From Neckera pumila (Eukaryota; Streptophyta; Bryopsida; Hypnales; Neckeraceae): a stretch of DNA of 64,000 nt. Shown here in pieces: positions 11,200-23,575 of this stretch. Position numbers and translations under genes: made by a program. The stretch is taken from the NCBI GenBank assembly GCA_963969595.1, contig OZ018409.1, forward strand, positions 22,600,975 through 22,664,974, written 5' to 3'. The notes under the pieces were generated by a model, which did no database searches, was not told where the DNA came from, and saw only the letters and a program-made list of their open reading frames with translations. How positions within the stretch are numbered: position 1 is the first letter of the stretch; every line of letters starts with the position of its first letter.

Positions 11200-12634
11200 A
11201 ATTTAAAAAATTCCAAAAGCAATCATTAGAAAGCAAGCTACTCTACAAAACCTCCCCTTTTCACACAAAATTGCGAGAAATAATAGTTGCATTTCTATCC
11301 TATAGAGAAGGATTTTCTATCATTCATCGACCAAAAAATGGCCAAGAGATTGTTTATGAATTAACATCGTGCTAAGAGAATCGTGCCAAATCATAATTAC
11401 TATCCATCACGGTTGAGTGAATTATTGACAAGAAGTATTTTCTATATTTTTTTGGAATGCTTCAACCTAGTGGACCTAATTTGATAGTGAATATGGCTTG
11501 CCAAGCACCACTTTTAGGCTCCAGAGTCAAAGCACTATTCACTATTCACTTTTGCAAGCCCCAACTGCACAAACTTTAGGCAAGCTACAAACTTGCTTCC
11601 ACTAGATTTTTGATCCCCTTCGGTCTGCCTTCCAGGCAAGTGACTGTCGTTCGAGGGTCAATCTATCACAAAAGCAAGGATATCAGTCAACTTTGAATCA
11701 GAAATCAAGAAACTTTTGAATGTCCAAAATGTAGATGTGAAATGAGAAAAAAATGGGAAAAACACAGGTCTGAAAGCTTATAGGTTCCAATGAGACATGT
11801 GAGTGATTCACGGCAGATTAAACATGGAGCAAGCATTGAGCTGCAAATTATGTGTCACTTTTGAGTAGAGTCCCTCTAAAGAGCCCTGAAATGGACTCAA
11901 AACCATGCCAGGAGCACTGATTTCACTAACAAACATACTGAGGGTTGTCACAGGAGTAACCTTGAATTATTAGAACGCACGCGAAGATGCAGTTTAGCAC
12001 CTGAGCATTTGATAACCCTGCAATCTAGAGTACGGATCTTCAAAAATAGAGAGTACCCTTGCCTCTTATACATGTTCACCAGTTTTTATCCTATTATATA
12101 TAACCTTTCCGGTGTGATGACCAAAAGTAAAAACTCTATGAGAGGTCAGCATTAACCATGACCTACTAAACCTCCAGCAAAGCAGAAGCACGAATACGAT
12201 CCTGTGGGAAACGGTCTCCAGGTAGGGATCTTCTACGAGGCTCCTCAGATGCCGCTCTTAGAAAGGAATGAACTAATCAAGAGATCACAATACGCTGGAA
12301 GGGAGAGGGGAGGCTACAGGTCCCTGGCAAGGGATTGACGTTGTTCTTTGATACCCAAGTGGGTAAAATTTACAGTTCCGAATCAGACTCCAACAGTCGA
12401 GGGTATCAATGCCGTAGGTAAGCAATTAACTCAGAAAGTTGCTCTGAACCGAGGAAAAACAAGTCCACGGCTAGCAAGAGTAGTACCTGCGCCAGTCAAA
12501 ATCATGTCTTCAGAAAACCACTAAATGAAACAAATTCACCTAATGCATTTTTACGGGTTGCAATTGGTGTGATTCTGCGAAAGCAATACTTCGATGGTAA
12601 GATAGTCATAAAAGAGAGATCACTGATTTCAGTA
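11200..12634. other. 3' flank of the rhodanese gene, no assigned gene
   Basis: From about 11500 the GC rises, as in the gene. It probably includes the 3' untranslated region. A plus-strand frame at 12339-12523 is open for about 61 codons and ends in TAA. A minus-strand frame of about 32 codons near 12165-12262 is also free of stops. Neither has a recognised motif or a clear start, and I could not build a second gene from them. Confidence 0.4.
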
Positions 12635-15407
12635 TTAGCTGTTCAATTTCAGATAAGTAAAGGCGGGACTGACCACTCTGCCGAACAACATTGCTCGGTA
12701 ACCAAACCCCAGCTTGGAAGCTTCAGATCTCTGCACATCAGTCCATCTGCCGCACAAGACCCATCAATCAACCGATCAACCGCAGTTGCATCGTCAATTT
12801 CTCACGGCAGCATTTTCAACAAGCCTACAATGTGAAGAAATCAACTACCAACAGAAAAGAACCCAAAAATAGAAAGAGGAACTTCTATCCAAGAATTTAA
12901 ATGTCGAAGTGCATAATGCTAGGTGAGTACCAAACTAGTCACGGGTCATCACCAACAACTAAGGACTTTCCAAAAGAATCTAACCCAATAGGATCTAAAT
13001 TATGACCTCCAGCAACTGAGATTCTTACCCAAGAAACTCTGAAACTCCACCAATGCCTGCAAGTTTGAAAGGTTGGGGGCCTTCTCTTTCAAGTTCCTGG
13101 AAAGAAAAAGCAGGGAAAGCACAGACGCAAACAGTATTATTTGCACTGAATGTTCATTCATAGTTAAGACAGAAGAGCAGTGAATGTCGATTCAAGGTCC
13201 TTTCGCAACAGTTCATGTTAGCAGGTTTACTAATGCAATATGAATCGACACAGAAGGCATTGGGAACTAATATTTAACACAGATTCTAGGGCCAGGCAAG
13301 GAAATCAAATCTCGAACGTACCCCCTCATCGACGGCATCGAGACCTCCACTCAGCCAGTACAAGTTCCTATACCCCACTTTGTATAGTTGCTCACATGCT
13401 GCCAATGACCTGCAGCATTTACATAAGAATCTCTGAGCGCTAGACTAAAAGTTAGGATTTGGAAATAATGATGCCTGACAATTACACAGGGCTCGGAGAT
13501 GTCAAGGTGACGCAGACAAAGGCAACGTACAGTCATGGAGTTATGTATTACAATTGCTTACCGGAGACCTTTCTGACAGGTAACAACGATTTTCGAGCTC
13601 TTTGGTATTCTTGCCACAATATCTGGCATAAAACGTCTACAAAATTACACCATGTATCAACACAAACATAAGTCACATTTCTGCGCACAATCACAAAAGG
13701 GAATACACGTGCCACAATGTAGAACGTTTCCGACTGCTTGCAGACACTACGCTCAAAAAACAGCTAGCAATTTAGTAAAAACATTGTAACAGAGACGGAG
13801 AAAATGCAGGGACAGATTGGCAGAAAGAGGCGAGTAAGCATAAAACTTACTCATTATACTTCATCAAAGCTTGCCCGCTCCACCAACCACCTAATCCAAC
13901 ATCGATACCCGTTGTGAGATGTCAAGAAAATTGCAACCCTTCCATTTAGCAAGTTTAACACTTGAATGCCTAATAGACTGACGCGGACACTTAGAACTTT
14001 GACCACATCGATCAATCCTGATAGGCCATCAGATTTAAATTTCTATCCTCGTCATCGATCATATGCAACCAGCCCAATGCACTAGCTTGGGATGTCTCAA
14101 ATAAAGTGCTGATACCACATACCCATTGTCAACTTTTGAATCTTGCTGTAGAGAGTTGCGGGGTCAGCATTCTTGTTAACATCATACATGGGAATCCAGA
14201 TTGAACCCTTTACCGAAGCCTGCAGATAATGAAACAGTTCTCATGTTTCAGCTGTACTAGTAGAATGAAAAGCTAAGTCAGACATTGCATGTTCGCGAAC
14301 TGACGAATCATAAATGTAAATTCTCAAAATAATATGCTCACTTAGACACGAGTATTCAACATTAGCAGTTGTAAACGTATCATAACTCCTACAAATAGAT
14401 ACCTTAGAGTGCTCAGTTGAAGGGCGCACATCCAGAAAATAGTAGTCACCACTGTTCATATGCTCCCCTGCTTCTCGAGCAGACACTGAGATCCACGATC
14501 CGTTTCTCAACTGCACTAGTGCACATATAGCTCAAGCTGTCAGTCAAACTAAATTACATATGCTGAACGATAGTTCTTACAAATCCAGCTTGAATCATCA
14601 AAATCTCTTGACCGGTATGTAATTAATAACAGCAAACGTCGAATCCTAACAGTAGGAGCAACCGAACCAAAGATCCACTTGCCTGTGTTTCCCACCGTCC
14701 CTGCGCAGCTTGCATCTTCTTCATTTGTTGAGCCAAATTCGCCCGCACTGGTTGAATCTGTAGTCACGATCTCGATCAGTCTCAACAGTTCCACGACGGA
14801 GGCAACCATAAAACCAATTCCAATCAAAAAAGAAATCAATGTCATTTAACAATGCACAACAAAAACAGAACTTAAATCTCGAGTCTAATTGACCAGCCTT
14901 ATAAGGCAACCACACCTAAATTGTGACAACTACCTAAATGCGGCACTCCAAATCTTGCCTAATTAATGCATCTTACTTTTAAGAACGCGCACCACCTCAA
15001 CATCAAAACTTGCGCCGGTTATAGACATCTATCAATAAAACTTAATTCCCTAGAACTTTTAAACACAGTATCCAAATATTGCATTCTCTCATGCTTTTCG
15101 AATCCTCGTTCCTAACAAGAATATTTAAAAGAAGTGCACAATTCTGAAAAGAAAATCGCGAGGCTATTTTCAAAGAGAGCTTAAATTTAGGTTAAGCTAA
15201 GCTTCATACCGACGCAGGAGCCGTCGAAGCAGATGAATGCAAACCGTGTGCTCTCCTCCGAAACCCTGCATTGTGACTCCCGAAGCTCGCGATCTGCGAA
15301 AGCTCCTGCGCAACTCGCCCTCCTTCCTGAGAGCATCCTTCCGTGCGTAGGAACTGCGAAGACGACGACGACGATGCGACTGCACCGGACGCCATAGCCG
15401 CCACCAT
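12635..15407 (-). CDS. STR11: Rhodanese-like domain protein, plastid-type (STR11-like), nine exons
   Basis: Coding exons on the minus strand, in transcript order: 15407-15210, 14757-14683, 14510-14403, 14219-14123, 13890-13851, 13636-13562, 13409-13322, 13096-13029 and 12746-12635. They join in phase to give 286 residues ending in TAA. Residues 1-66 are rich in Ser, Ala and Arg, like a plastid transit peptide. The rhodanese domain runs from about 98 to 225 and includes FLDVRP (116-121), VKGS followed by IWIPM, GWWSGQALMKYNERF, and the active loop C193-Q-K-G-L-R198-S. The tail GIGGVSEFLGWTDVQR is the kind that follows the domain in plant STR11-type proteins. Known of the family: sulfurtransferase-fold proteins, plastid-targeted in plants, physiological substrate unclear. 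Inferred: catalytically competent, because the loop cysteine is present. Introns are GT-AG except the one after exon 2, which is GC-AG. The first ATG at 15407 was chosen because the transit-like reading frame starts there. STR11 rather than another STR member is recalled from the tail and length, not searched. Confidence 0.93.
14511..14682 (-). other. GC-AG intron of the rhodanese gene
   Basis: The exon before this intron ends ...GAAACACAG and is followed by GCAAGTGG. The next exon follows TGCAG at 14510. No GT donor nearby keeps the frame, whereas CAG|GCAAGT joins ETQ to LRNGSW in phase. AG|GCAAGT is the known strong consensus of the minor GC-AG class spliced by the major spliceosome. Confidence 0.85.
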
Positions 15408-15860
15408 TGCTAGCTACCCTTGTAAAAAACGACTTCTTCAATCAAGAATCGCCAAATCTTGGAAGCTCAAAGCACCACGAAGCTAGGGAAGCAATAAGCC
15501 CGACTGCGGGACACAAATCTGCAACAACCGCAACATCGGGAATGCACACAATTATGAGGGAAAATGCTTGTGCTGTGACGATGATGCTCAAGGCCGAAGA
15601 ACTGAAGGACGAGTCCAATGGAAAGGATAAGATGAGCGCTAAGATTGTGCGACCAGAGGTCGGGGTTTCTGTTTAGGGGTCGGAAGTCGTGACCGGTGGG
15701 TGAGGAGTGGCATTGCGGCGGCCAATTGGGACGAGCGTGAGAATGGATGGGGATAAAGGCGGATGAACGTCTTTGACCATATGCTATTGGTCCATCTTGG
15801 TATAATTGTATATAATTGGTATGATACACGTAAAGGGTTGGGGTGAGGTATTTTTATAAA
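15408..15860 (-). promoter_or_regulatory. Upstream region and probable promoter of the rhodanese gene
   Basis: This stretch has clearly higher GC than the flanks and carries no convincing gene. Near 15800-15820 it has an AT-rich TATA-like segment (ATTATATACAATT read on the minus strand), about 400 bases upstream of the ATG. Open frames here on both strands, such as 15407-15676, run over the promoter and leader and match nothing I know. Confidence 0.45.
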
Positions 15861-15889
15861 TAAGTTAATTCGATGAGTCCTAGAGCTTG

Positions 15890-16060
15890 AAGAATGTGAA
15901 GGTTATTCACATTAATTGAATGAAATATGGATGAATTTGATGTAATTAGTGTAAATATTTGGATGAAATTAGATGGAGTAGAGAAATGGTAAATGAAATG
16001 GGATAAAAATGGATGGAAAGTTGGATGGAAGTAGGATGAAAGTTATTCAATTTGAGTTAG
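15890..16060 (+). repeat. Degenerate GGATGAA/ATGGA-rich simple repeat
   Basis: Short variants of GGATGAA, GATGGA and GGATGGAA recur about every 5-15 bases between the rhodanese upstream region and a degraded TTAA-1 element. This is a purine-rich low-complexity tract with no coding frame. Confidence 0.6.
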
Positions 16061-16070
16061 TATAAAGTGG

Positions 16071-17020
16071 TCAAACTCTTCCAGGTTTTTGACTATATTT
16101 TCACCAAAAATGCTCCAGAACTGCCATTTCTAATATAAGTACCAAATTTTAGAAAAAAAAACATTTTTGGACACATGTAACCGTAGGATCTTGAAGTACA
16201 CTAGTTCAAGATGTTGCGGAAAAAATTTCAGAAATTTCCATCGTGTGGATTGCAAGATAATAGTGTTTGAATCGACAAAAATCCATTTTTTGTCCCTCCA
16301 AAAATTCGGGCAGCTGCACTTCATAAGGTCACATTTGTATGAAAAATGTCCAAAATGCTGGTTACTCTTTGGATTCATTCTTCAAGGCCAGTTGACTACA
16401 TGCTTGAAAAATTTTAGATCCTTTGGAATTGTAAAACTTATAGGGAAAAAATAATAAGTAGAAAGAAGTAGAGAATGATTCAAATACTAAATTGCTAACC
16501 ATTTATTTGAGGAATTGAAAAATGCCAATCTTAATGGTTGTACTGTTGTAATAAACAATATAAACCTAATGGCTTTGTTTTTTTCCGAAATTATTGAAAA
16601 TTGAGTTAAATAAAGGACTTCAAAGTTTATTTTAGAGTAGAGATTTCATAACTACCCATAAACTACCCTAAACTATGAATCCTCATAACTTTTGACACAT
16701 TAATCGAAACGGAATGATTCAAAGCTTCCTGAGTATACGTAAATCTAAAGAACCAATTTCAAATATTTTTTTTGGAAAAGTGATTTTTAAAGAAGTTTTT
16801 TGGGCTGCCCAAGTTGCTCGCCAAATGTTGAAAATTACATATCATGCAATAACTTTTTGATTGTATAGTCAAAAGTTATGAAAATTGTTGGGCCTTAAAG
16901 CTACTCCTCGGGAAAATGTTGTATTAAATTTCAAAGACAAAAAATAAAAACTCCATTTGTAGTGAGTTGCCCAAAATTGCTATGTTGCCAAAAAACGCAA
17001 TTTGGTCCTTTAGGGATTAA
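16071..17020 (+). mobile_element. TTAA-1 element, diverged subtype, degraded left end
   Basis: Homologous throughout to the 2795-4159 copy (CTGCCATTTC, GTAACCGTAGGATCTTG, AAAGTTATG blocks). Right end GGTCCTTTAGGGATTAA. It keeps the uninterrupted version of the site where the 2795 copy carries a CATTAG insertion. Confidence 0.65.
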
Positions 17021-17049
17021 AGTACATGATCTTTATTATATATAAAATA

Positions 17050-18585
17050 CTCTTTTTGTCCCACTAAAAAACTCAGAATCACATTAGAGAAATTTTCAAT
17101 TCTTTGGAGGGCTGCTCCAGAGCAGCTAGAAGGACCCCAAGATTACATTTAACTTTGGTTAGTGATTTGTTTTTCCCCTATAGTCAATCACTTGAAGTTG
17201 CAATGTTTGATGACTGTCAGTGGTTCAAAACCCAATTACAAGTAGTTCAATAATCAGGGTTCAAGTGGTTCAAAAGCCAAATACAAATAGTTCAATAATC
17301 AAGGTTTAGGTATTGTAATGCAGCTTAACCCTAATTCCTGCATACCTTGATTTCTAACCAAGTTATAAAAAATAAAGCAAATGCCAAAAATAGTCCAAGG
17401 ACATCTACCATCAAGGTCTCTTTTAGTGCCATCATGATAGACTGAATTCATTGACAATTGGTGAGAAGGAAGGGTGAAGAGGTTATTTTTATAGAAAAAT
17501 CAATTGTCCATGGTTAATCTTCAAAGGGTATGGGATATTTAGAAGAGAGATCACTCATTGTCAAATGCAGGAATTGTGTTAAAACTAGAATTTTAGACCT
17601 CATTTAGGCATAATACAATGAAAATTTTCAAAAACTTTGAAATAAACAAAGTTGTAGAATCAAGCTAGTTTTCATCTCCAAAAATCCGTTTCAGGTTTCA
17701 AGCATCCAATAAAATGTTATAAACAAAATTCTAAAAGGGGTTGAAAGGGAGATTTTTTTTGACATTTTTAAACACCTTCTCCTAATTTTATCCAAAACTT
17801 TTTATTGGAGACTCTAAATTTCAAAGGGATTTTTGGAGATGAAAATTAGCTTGATTATCCAACTCTATTTTGTTCAAAGTTTTTGAACAAATTCATGATA
17901 TTATGCCTAAATGAGGTCTGAAACTCTAGTTTTAACACAATTCCTACTTTAAATTTAACTATGAGCAGTTGAGAAATTACAAATTCTAAATTACATACCC
18001 AACATAGATTGTTCTACCTCCTACCACCCCATGTGTACATAAAGAGCTTCTCTTCTCATCTTCGAACACCTTAAACTAAGTGGCTTTAGAAGCTAGTTGG
18101 AAATGTAAGAGTTCTCTAATTTTTTAGCAACTAGCTTGAAAATCCACTTCATTTTGCTTAATTTCATTGAATTTGATTAAATTTCCAATTAATCACCATG
18201 TATACTAACGCGGCTGAATATTAAACAGACTTCTACTATACCCTCATTACTGGAGTCCTGGCATCTTGAAATTCACTGTCTGACAATGCGCTGCGGCTAT
18301 ATGCCCCTACTAAAGCTTATGCAATTAATAGACTGGTTTAGTCACTGTGGAGCAGCCCTCCGAAGGGCTGAGAATTTCTCTAATGAAACACAATGTATGT
18401 ACCACTAAATTGCTCCGTTTATTGTTTTTGATTGTTGAGCAAGCAAAGTGGAATTCAAATCAAGTGCGTGTATCCACTCCCTCTATTCTACATCACACGA
18501 TCAATTGTCAAAATCAAAAAATAGAACCTTTTTAGTAGTACATGCAATATTTACAATTTGGATGTTTTTAGTGGGACGGAGGGAG
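17050..18585. mobile_element. Stowaway-like element carrying a nested CATTAG element
   Basis: Left CTCTTTTTGTCCCACTAAAA and right TTTTTAGTGGGACGGAGGGAG are mutual inverted repeats. Each is bounded by TA (17048-17049 and 18586-18587). Nearly all the interior is the nested element at 17092-18385, so the original Stowaway was only about 240 bp. Confidence 0.75.
17092..18385. mobile_element. CATTAG-family element, 1.3 kb
   Basis: Left CATTAGAGAAATTTTCAATTC with GGAGGGCTG nearby. Right CCCTCCGAAGGGCTGAGAA followed by TTTCTCTAATG. An internal inverted repeat pairs about 17568-17740 with 17810-17955, including CTCATTTAGGCATAATA and its complement. A relative of the right half of this interior lies at 55870-56170. 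Confidence 0.7.
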
Positions 18586-18941
18586 TATTGTTATTGCAAG
18601 CCATATTAGTGAGCTTTGCAAATTTGCATAATTTTAAAATTCATGTGTACGTTTATTATTATTGTGAGGCTCACTAATCTAATTGAGTAGTAAGGATATG
18701 TTCTCATATGACGTAACCACTTGATGTCTAAGGGTATTATCCACTAGACAAAGCCTAGATGTATTATAATGTAACCGCTTCTATAAGTTTTTTGAAAATT
18801 GCTCAAGAGAAAAATGTCAAAATTGACTTTTAGAAATAATCCTAACATTCAAATATGAAAAAATCTAATTAGAACTTTGTAAAAACAATTTAGAGCTGTA
18901 TTCTTTGGAAATGCCAAAAATGCAATTTCTATTTTGGTTAC

Positions 18942-19944
18942 TAAACCCCTAAAGGACCGAGGCCCTTTTTCTGCCAAAAAACACTCAAAATTACCATTTC
19001 TTTAGCCAAAAGAAAAAAAAATTGAAAAATGTTTTTTTCTCACATCTAACCATAGGATCTAACGCCTAACTAGTATGAGAGTGTGTGAAAAAAATTTCAG
19101 AATTTTTGATTGCACAGATTGCAAGATATTTGCGTTTAAAGTGAAAAAAACAAGTTTTTCAGCACATTGTGGGACTACATTTTTTGACTTTGAACATTTT
19201 TAACTTAACTCTTTTGCACTACAAAGTTTTGGGCTTTAAATCTTTGTAGTGAAGAATTGAGTTGAGAGTCTAGGGAAAAACAAAAATTCAAAAAAATTTA
19301 ATTATCATTCATTAAAAAATTGTTTAGTAGAAGTAGATATGAGATAGAAGGAAAATCTAAAATATTCATGTATTTTAGATGGAATTAAAATGAACTAATC
19401 CCAATGGTGAGATTTTTCTAGCAAGTAATATAAACCATGAAAAAAAAAAAAAAAATTTGAAAAATTGCATTCAGAAATGCATCTTAGAAGTTATTTTTTT
19501 CAAGAAGATGCTCTAATTGCCCGAAAAACAAGAATGTCCATAACTTTCTCATAACAAATCCAAATGAAATTAATCAAAGATTTTTAGATAGACAAAAATA
19601 CAATCTATAAGAAAAAAAATTTAAAAAAGAAAAATCCAAATGAAATTAATCAAAGATTTTTAGATAGACAAAAATACAATCTATAAGAAAAAAAATTTTA
19701 AAAAGAAAAATTCAAATTTTTGTCCATTTTTTTTTGTTGCCCACTGTCTCGTATTTTGAGCTTATTTGGTTATAACTTTTTTTTCCGAGCATCGATTGTG
19801 AAAATAATTATATTCCCACAAACCTTATCAATTTTTCTACCTTTGAAAAACAGTTTCAAAAAATCATGACAAAATTTCAGCCTATAGGTACCTGCCCAAA
19901 AACGTATTTGTTCCCCGAACGGACAACAATTCTTTAGGGGTTAA
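18942..19944 (+). mobile_element. TTAA-1 element
   Basis: Left end CTAAACCCCTAAAGGACCGAGG (first base of TTAA mutated). Right end AATTCTTTAGGGGTTAA at 19941-19944. All core blocks are present. A 76-bp internal tandem duplication accounts for its length of about 1 kb. Confidence 0.8.
19556..19707 (+). repeat. Tandem duplication, two 76-bp copies, inside a TTAA-1 element
   Basis: The segment starting AAATCCAAATGAAATTAATC and ending in the poly(A) run after ATACAATCTATAAG occurs twice in direct order with almost no differences. It is therefore recent. Other family copies carry one unit. Confidence 0.85.
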
Positions 19945-20814
19945 CCCCTAAAGGCCCAAGTGTCCCCTCAGGGGACACTTGGGACTTCAAGCAAGCTTGT
20001 TCAAACTTCATATTCAATATGATTTTTTCAAACTTTTTTTGAGCGTGTAGTTTCTCATAAGCTTCGCATGGATACAAATTCCATCAAAACCCGACTTATT
20101 CTCAAGACGTTATGAACATTTGAATAAAAACTTTAGTTTGTTCTATCAGTGCCCCTCAGTAAGCTGCCTTTGACTCCCGAAGGGCAGCAAAGGTGGCAAG
20201 AGAGGAGAGTTAGGCTATTATTGTGCCTATTGGGAGGTCACACTAGGCTTTAGGAGCTTCTAAAAGTTAGAGATTTTGAGGTATTCTATTTTTTTTTCTT
20301 CCTACTTCTCAAGTATAAGTGCATCTTTCAATCCACTGTCCAGATTTTCTATATTGTAAAACTATGTGATGGGAAAATTGATTCAAAATTTCCTAGTGTA
20401 TTGTCAATTCTTGGGACATTGTGGCAAGTTTTAATTTTTTTGAATGTCTTACTTGTCTTGGATTGCCTTGAAAATTGGCATGCACATGCCTAACATGTTT
20501 CTCCATAAGGAATTTTTTTAAATTCAAGGTATGTAGTGGAAAAAATTCAGCAAACGGCGGTCAAAGGCATCTGCAATTTTCAGGCACAGTGAAAAAAAAA
20601 AGAAAAAAGAAGACTTTGAATGCAAATATCTTTCAATAAGTATGGTCAAACCTCACAAAATTTTTTATCACATATTCTCATACAAGTTAACTACAAAATC
20701 CTATGGTTACATTCCCAAAAAAAACATTTTGAAAACTTTTTTGATGAATGCTCTTGAAATGACAATTTTGGGTGGTTTTTGAGTTAGAAAAAGCCTCGGG
20801 CCTTGAGTGCTTAA
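19941..20814 (-). mobile_element. TTAA-1 element sharing a TTAA with its neighbour
   Basis: It starts TTAACCCCTAAAGGCCCAAG, then GTGTCCCCTCAGGGGACAC, and ends CCTCGGGCCTTGAGTGCTTAA. Its first TTAA is also the last TTAA of the preceding element, as expected if it inserted into that target site. Confidence 0.8.
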
Positions 20815-21263
20815 CGCTTTCATATCCTAAAACTATGAAGTAATCAAAATTGTTTAATATAAGCACAAATTTTTGTATCATATATATTAAAAGTACTAAA
20901 TTTTGAAATACATGCACTATGATTTGGAAGACAAACTTAGACCTTGGTTTATTTTTAGCCATTATAATTTTGCAAGTATTTGATGTTTTTCACTTAAAAT
21001 TTTTAAAAGTCTGTTCTTCATAAGTCAACTAAAATATCTAGATTGTAAATTTGGATTGAACAAAGTACATATTTCCTATTACTTCAGAAGCCTAATGTAC
21101 AATGGGAGCTATTTGAAACGGATGAAGTGCATCCAAGCATTTTGGAGAAGTGTTTTTTATTGTAGTTTTATTTAGCAATGTGATTAACTTGGATACTTAA
21201 TTCTTTATAATTGTTGTGCAAGGTTTTAAATTAATTCACATAGGAATGGGAAGAAATACGAAC
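20815..21263. other. Unassigned sequence between two TTAA-1 elements
   Basis: AT-rich, with no element ends and no supported gene. The 91-codon minus-strand frame at 20687-20962 starts outside and runs into a transposon end. Confidence 0.4.
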
Positions 21264-22189
21264 TTAACCCCTAAAGGACCAAGGCCTTTTTTCTGCCAAA
21301 AAACACTTAAAACTGCCATTTCTATAGCAAAGAGTAAAAAAAATTGATTTTTTTTTTTTCACATCTAACTATAGGATCTTATACTTGACTAGTATGACAA
21401 TCTGTGGAAAAAATTTCAGAATTCTTGACCTGATAGATTGCAAGATATCTGTGTTTAAAGAGAGAAAAACAAGTTTTTCAGCACATTGAGGCACTAGATT
21501 TTATGACCTTTGAACATTTTTAACTTAAATGTTTTGCACTACAAAGTTTTGAGCTTTAAATCTTTAAAGTGGAGAATTGAGTTGAGAGTCTAGGGAAAAA
21601 AAGAAAATCCAAATATATTTAATTTTCATTATTAAAAAAATTGTTAAGTAGAAGTAGGTACAAAATAGAAGGAAAATCTTAAATATTAATATCTTTTGTA
21701 TGGAATTAAAAAGCACTAATTCCAATGCTGAGATTGTTCTAGCAAAAAAAACTAAACCTTATGGAATTTTTTTTTTGAAAAAATATAAAAATTGCATTCA
21801 GAAATGAATCCTATAAGTTACTTTTTTCAGAAAGATGCTCTAAGTGCCCCAAAACAAGATTGTCCATAACTTTGTCATAACAAATCCAAATGAAATGAAT
21901 CAAAGCTTTCCTAATAGACAAAAATATAATATATGGGAAAAAAATGTCCAAAAAAAAAAAAAAATTTGCAAAGTTCTTTTTGCTGCCTGCTCTCTTCTCT
22001 TTTGAGCTTATTTGGGCATAACTTTTTTTCCCGGGCACCGATTGAAAAAAAAATTATATTCCACAAAGCTTATCAGTATTTCTATCTTCCAAAAAAGTTT
22101 CAAAAAATCAAGACAAAAATTCAGCCCGTAGGTACTTGCCCGAAATCCCATTTGTTTGTTGAACAGACACTTGGTCCTTTAGGGGTTAA
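21264..22189 (+). mobile_element. TTAA-1 element, complete
   Basis: Left end TTAACCCCTAAAGGACCAAGG and right end TTGGTCCTTTAGGGGTTAA. Core blocks GTTAAGTAGAAGTAGGTAC and TCCAATGCTGAGATTGTTCT. 926 bp, no coding capacity. Confidence 0.85.
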
Positions 22190-22322
22190 CTTGAGGTCAT
22201 TACATAAACTATCAAAGATATATTATCAAATAGCAAAATCTTTTGACTTGTACATGTGCTCAAATTATCCTTCCCTTTTATGAGTACAAAGATTATAGAG
22301 TTTAATTTTTAAAGATGTACTA

Positions 22323-22400
22323 CCTCCGTTTCTCAAAAAAACGTGGGTTTCCTTTGTGAAATACAAAAGAAACAGAAGTCTTTTTTAGAAATAGAGGAAG
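22323..22400. mobile_element. Stowaway-like MITE, 78 bp
   Basis: Starts CCTCCGTTTCTCAAAA and ends TTTTTTAGAAATAGAGGAAG, with TA on each side. The ends are imperfect inverted repeats of the plant CTCCCTCCGTTTC type. Confidence 0.7.
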
Positions 22401-22402
22401 TA

Positions 22403-23575
22403 ATTAATTGAGTAGAAGCCTTAAATGTTAGGATTAGTGAGTAATTTTTATTTTTTAATAAATAACTTAACTAATTTTAAAAAAATCAAATATATGGATA
22501 TGTATTTTCTTGATTTTTTTGTTTATTTCTTTTGTCCACAACTTTTAGAGAATTGTTTTTGACTTGAATTTTTAGAAATAATTTTTTTGTGCTTAATTCA
22601 TATTTGATTTTGATATAAATTATTTTTCTTAAATGATAGAATTCAAAATTCTACCTTCAAATGCAACCAAAATCAATTTTGTTACATTTGTCCAAACAAC
22701 ATTTTTTGAATATAAAACTATATGAATTTTTTTTAATAATGTAAACTATAATTGCAAAATTTTCAAATTGTTAAATTTACTTTGTATTTCATATGAATTT
22801 TCATCAATTTCTTTATTTTTAAGACATAATAATTTCAAATTTTACGATTTAGAAAAAAATGACTCATACAAGAGAATACTTGCCAACAACAATTGTTTTT
22901 GAAGTCACATTCTTTTGTATGTTACACACGTTACGACTATCATGTTTACATAGCCATTCTGGATTTTATTCACATATGACATAAGAGCAAAGATTGCACT
23001 TCGCAGATGAAAACAATCGCTGTATTATATTACTTTACAATTTCCATGTAAAACAATTTTGACAGAAACTCAAAAATTACTTTGAAGAATTGGTACTCAA
23101 ACAATATGCAAATATATCAAAATTGATGAAATTCATATAATGCATTTGATATATTAATTTTCACCTTAAATTTTTGGTATTTAATATAATTACATAAGTA
23201 TGGAATACCTTAAATGGAAATGAGGAATACATAAAATGGATTACATAAAATGGACCAGAAGCTTCATCCACTTCACTTATTTGTCCTAGTGTCTATCGCA
23301 CTAATTTATCAATTTAATTAATTTATAATTAACAATTAATTTAATAATAATTTTTTATTTTTGTCACTTCAAGTATAAAATTTTGTAGTGATAACAGTTT
23401 TTTAAGTGATGCTAACATGCCCCCTTTCACTAATAAAACGAATCAATGTGGTTGTTATCAACGCAAAGCCTCCTTCTCATTGTTTGACAACCACGTTATA
23501 AGATTCCTAATATATTGATTATAGATAGTTTTAGTGCTTTCATCAATATGTACTGAAAAATCATTTTGTAAGTCC
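22403..23575. other. Unassigned AT-rich sequence
   Basis: No gene, element end or tandem repeat is recognised. One run of TTAATT-rich sequence lies at about 23310-23350. Confidence 0.4.

Noticed and set aside
15407..15829. Open frames of 89 and 120 codons upstream of the rhodanese ATG
   Set aside because: They overlap the promoter and leader on both strands, lack motifs, and are explained by local GC content.
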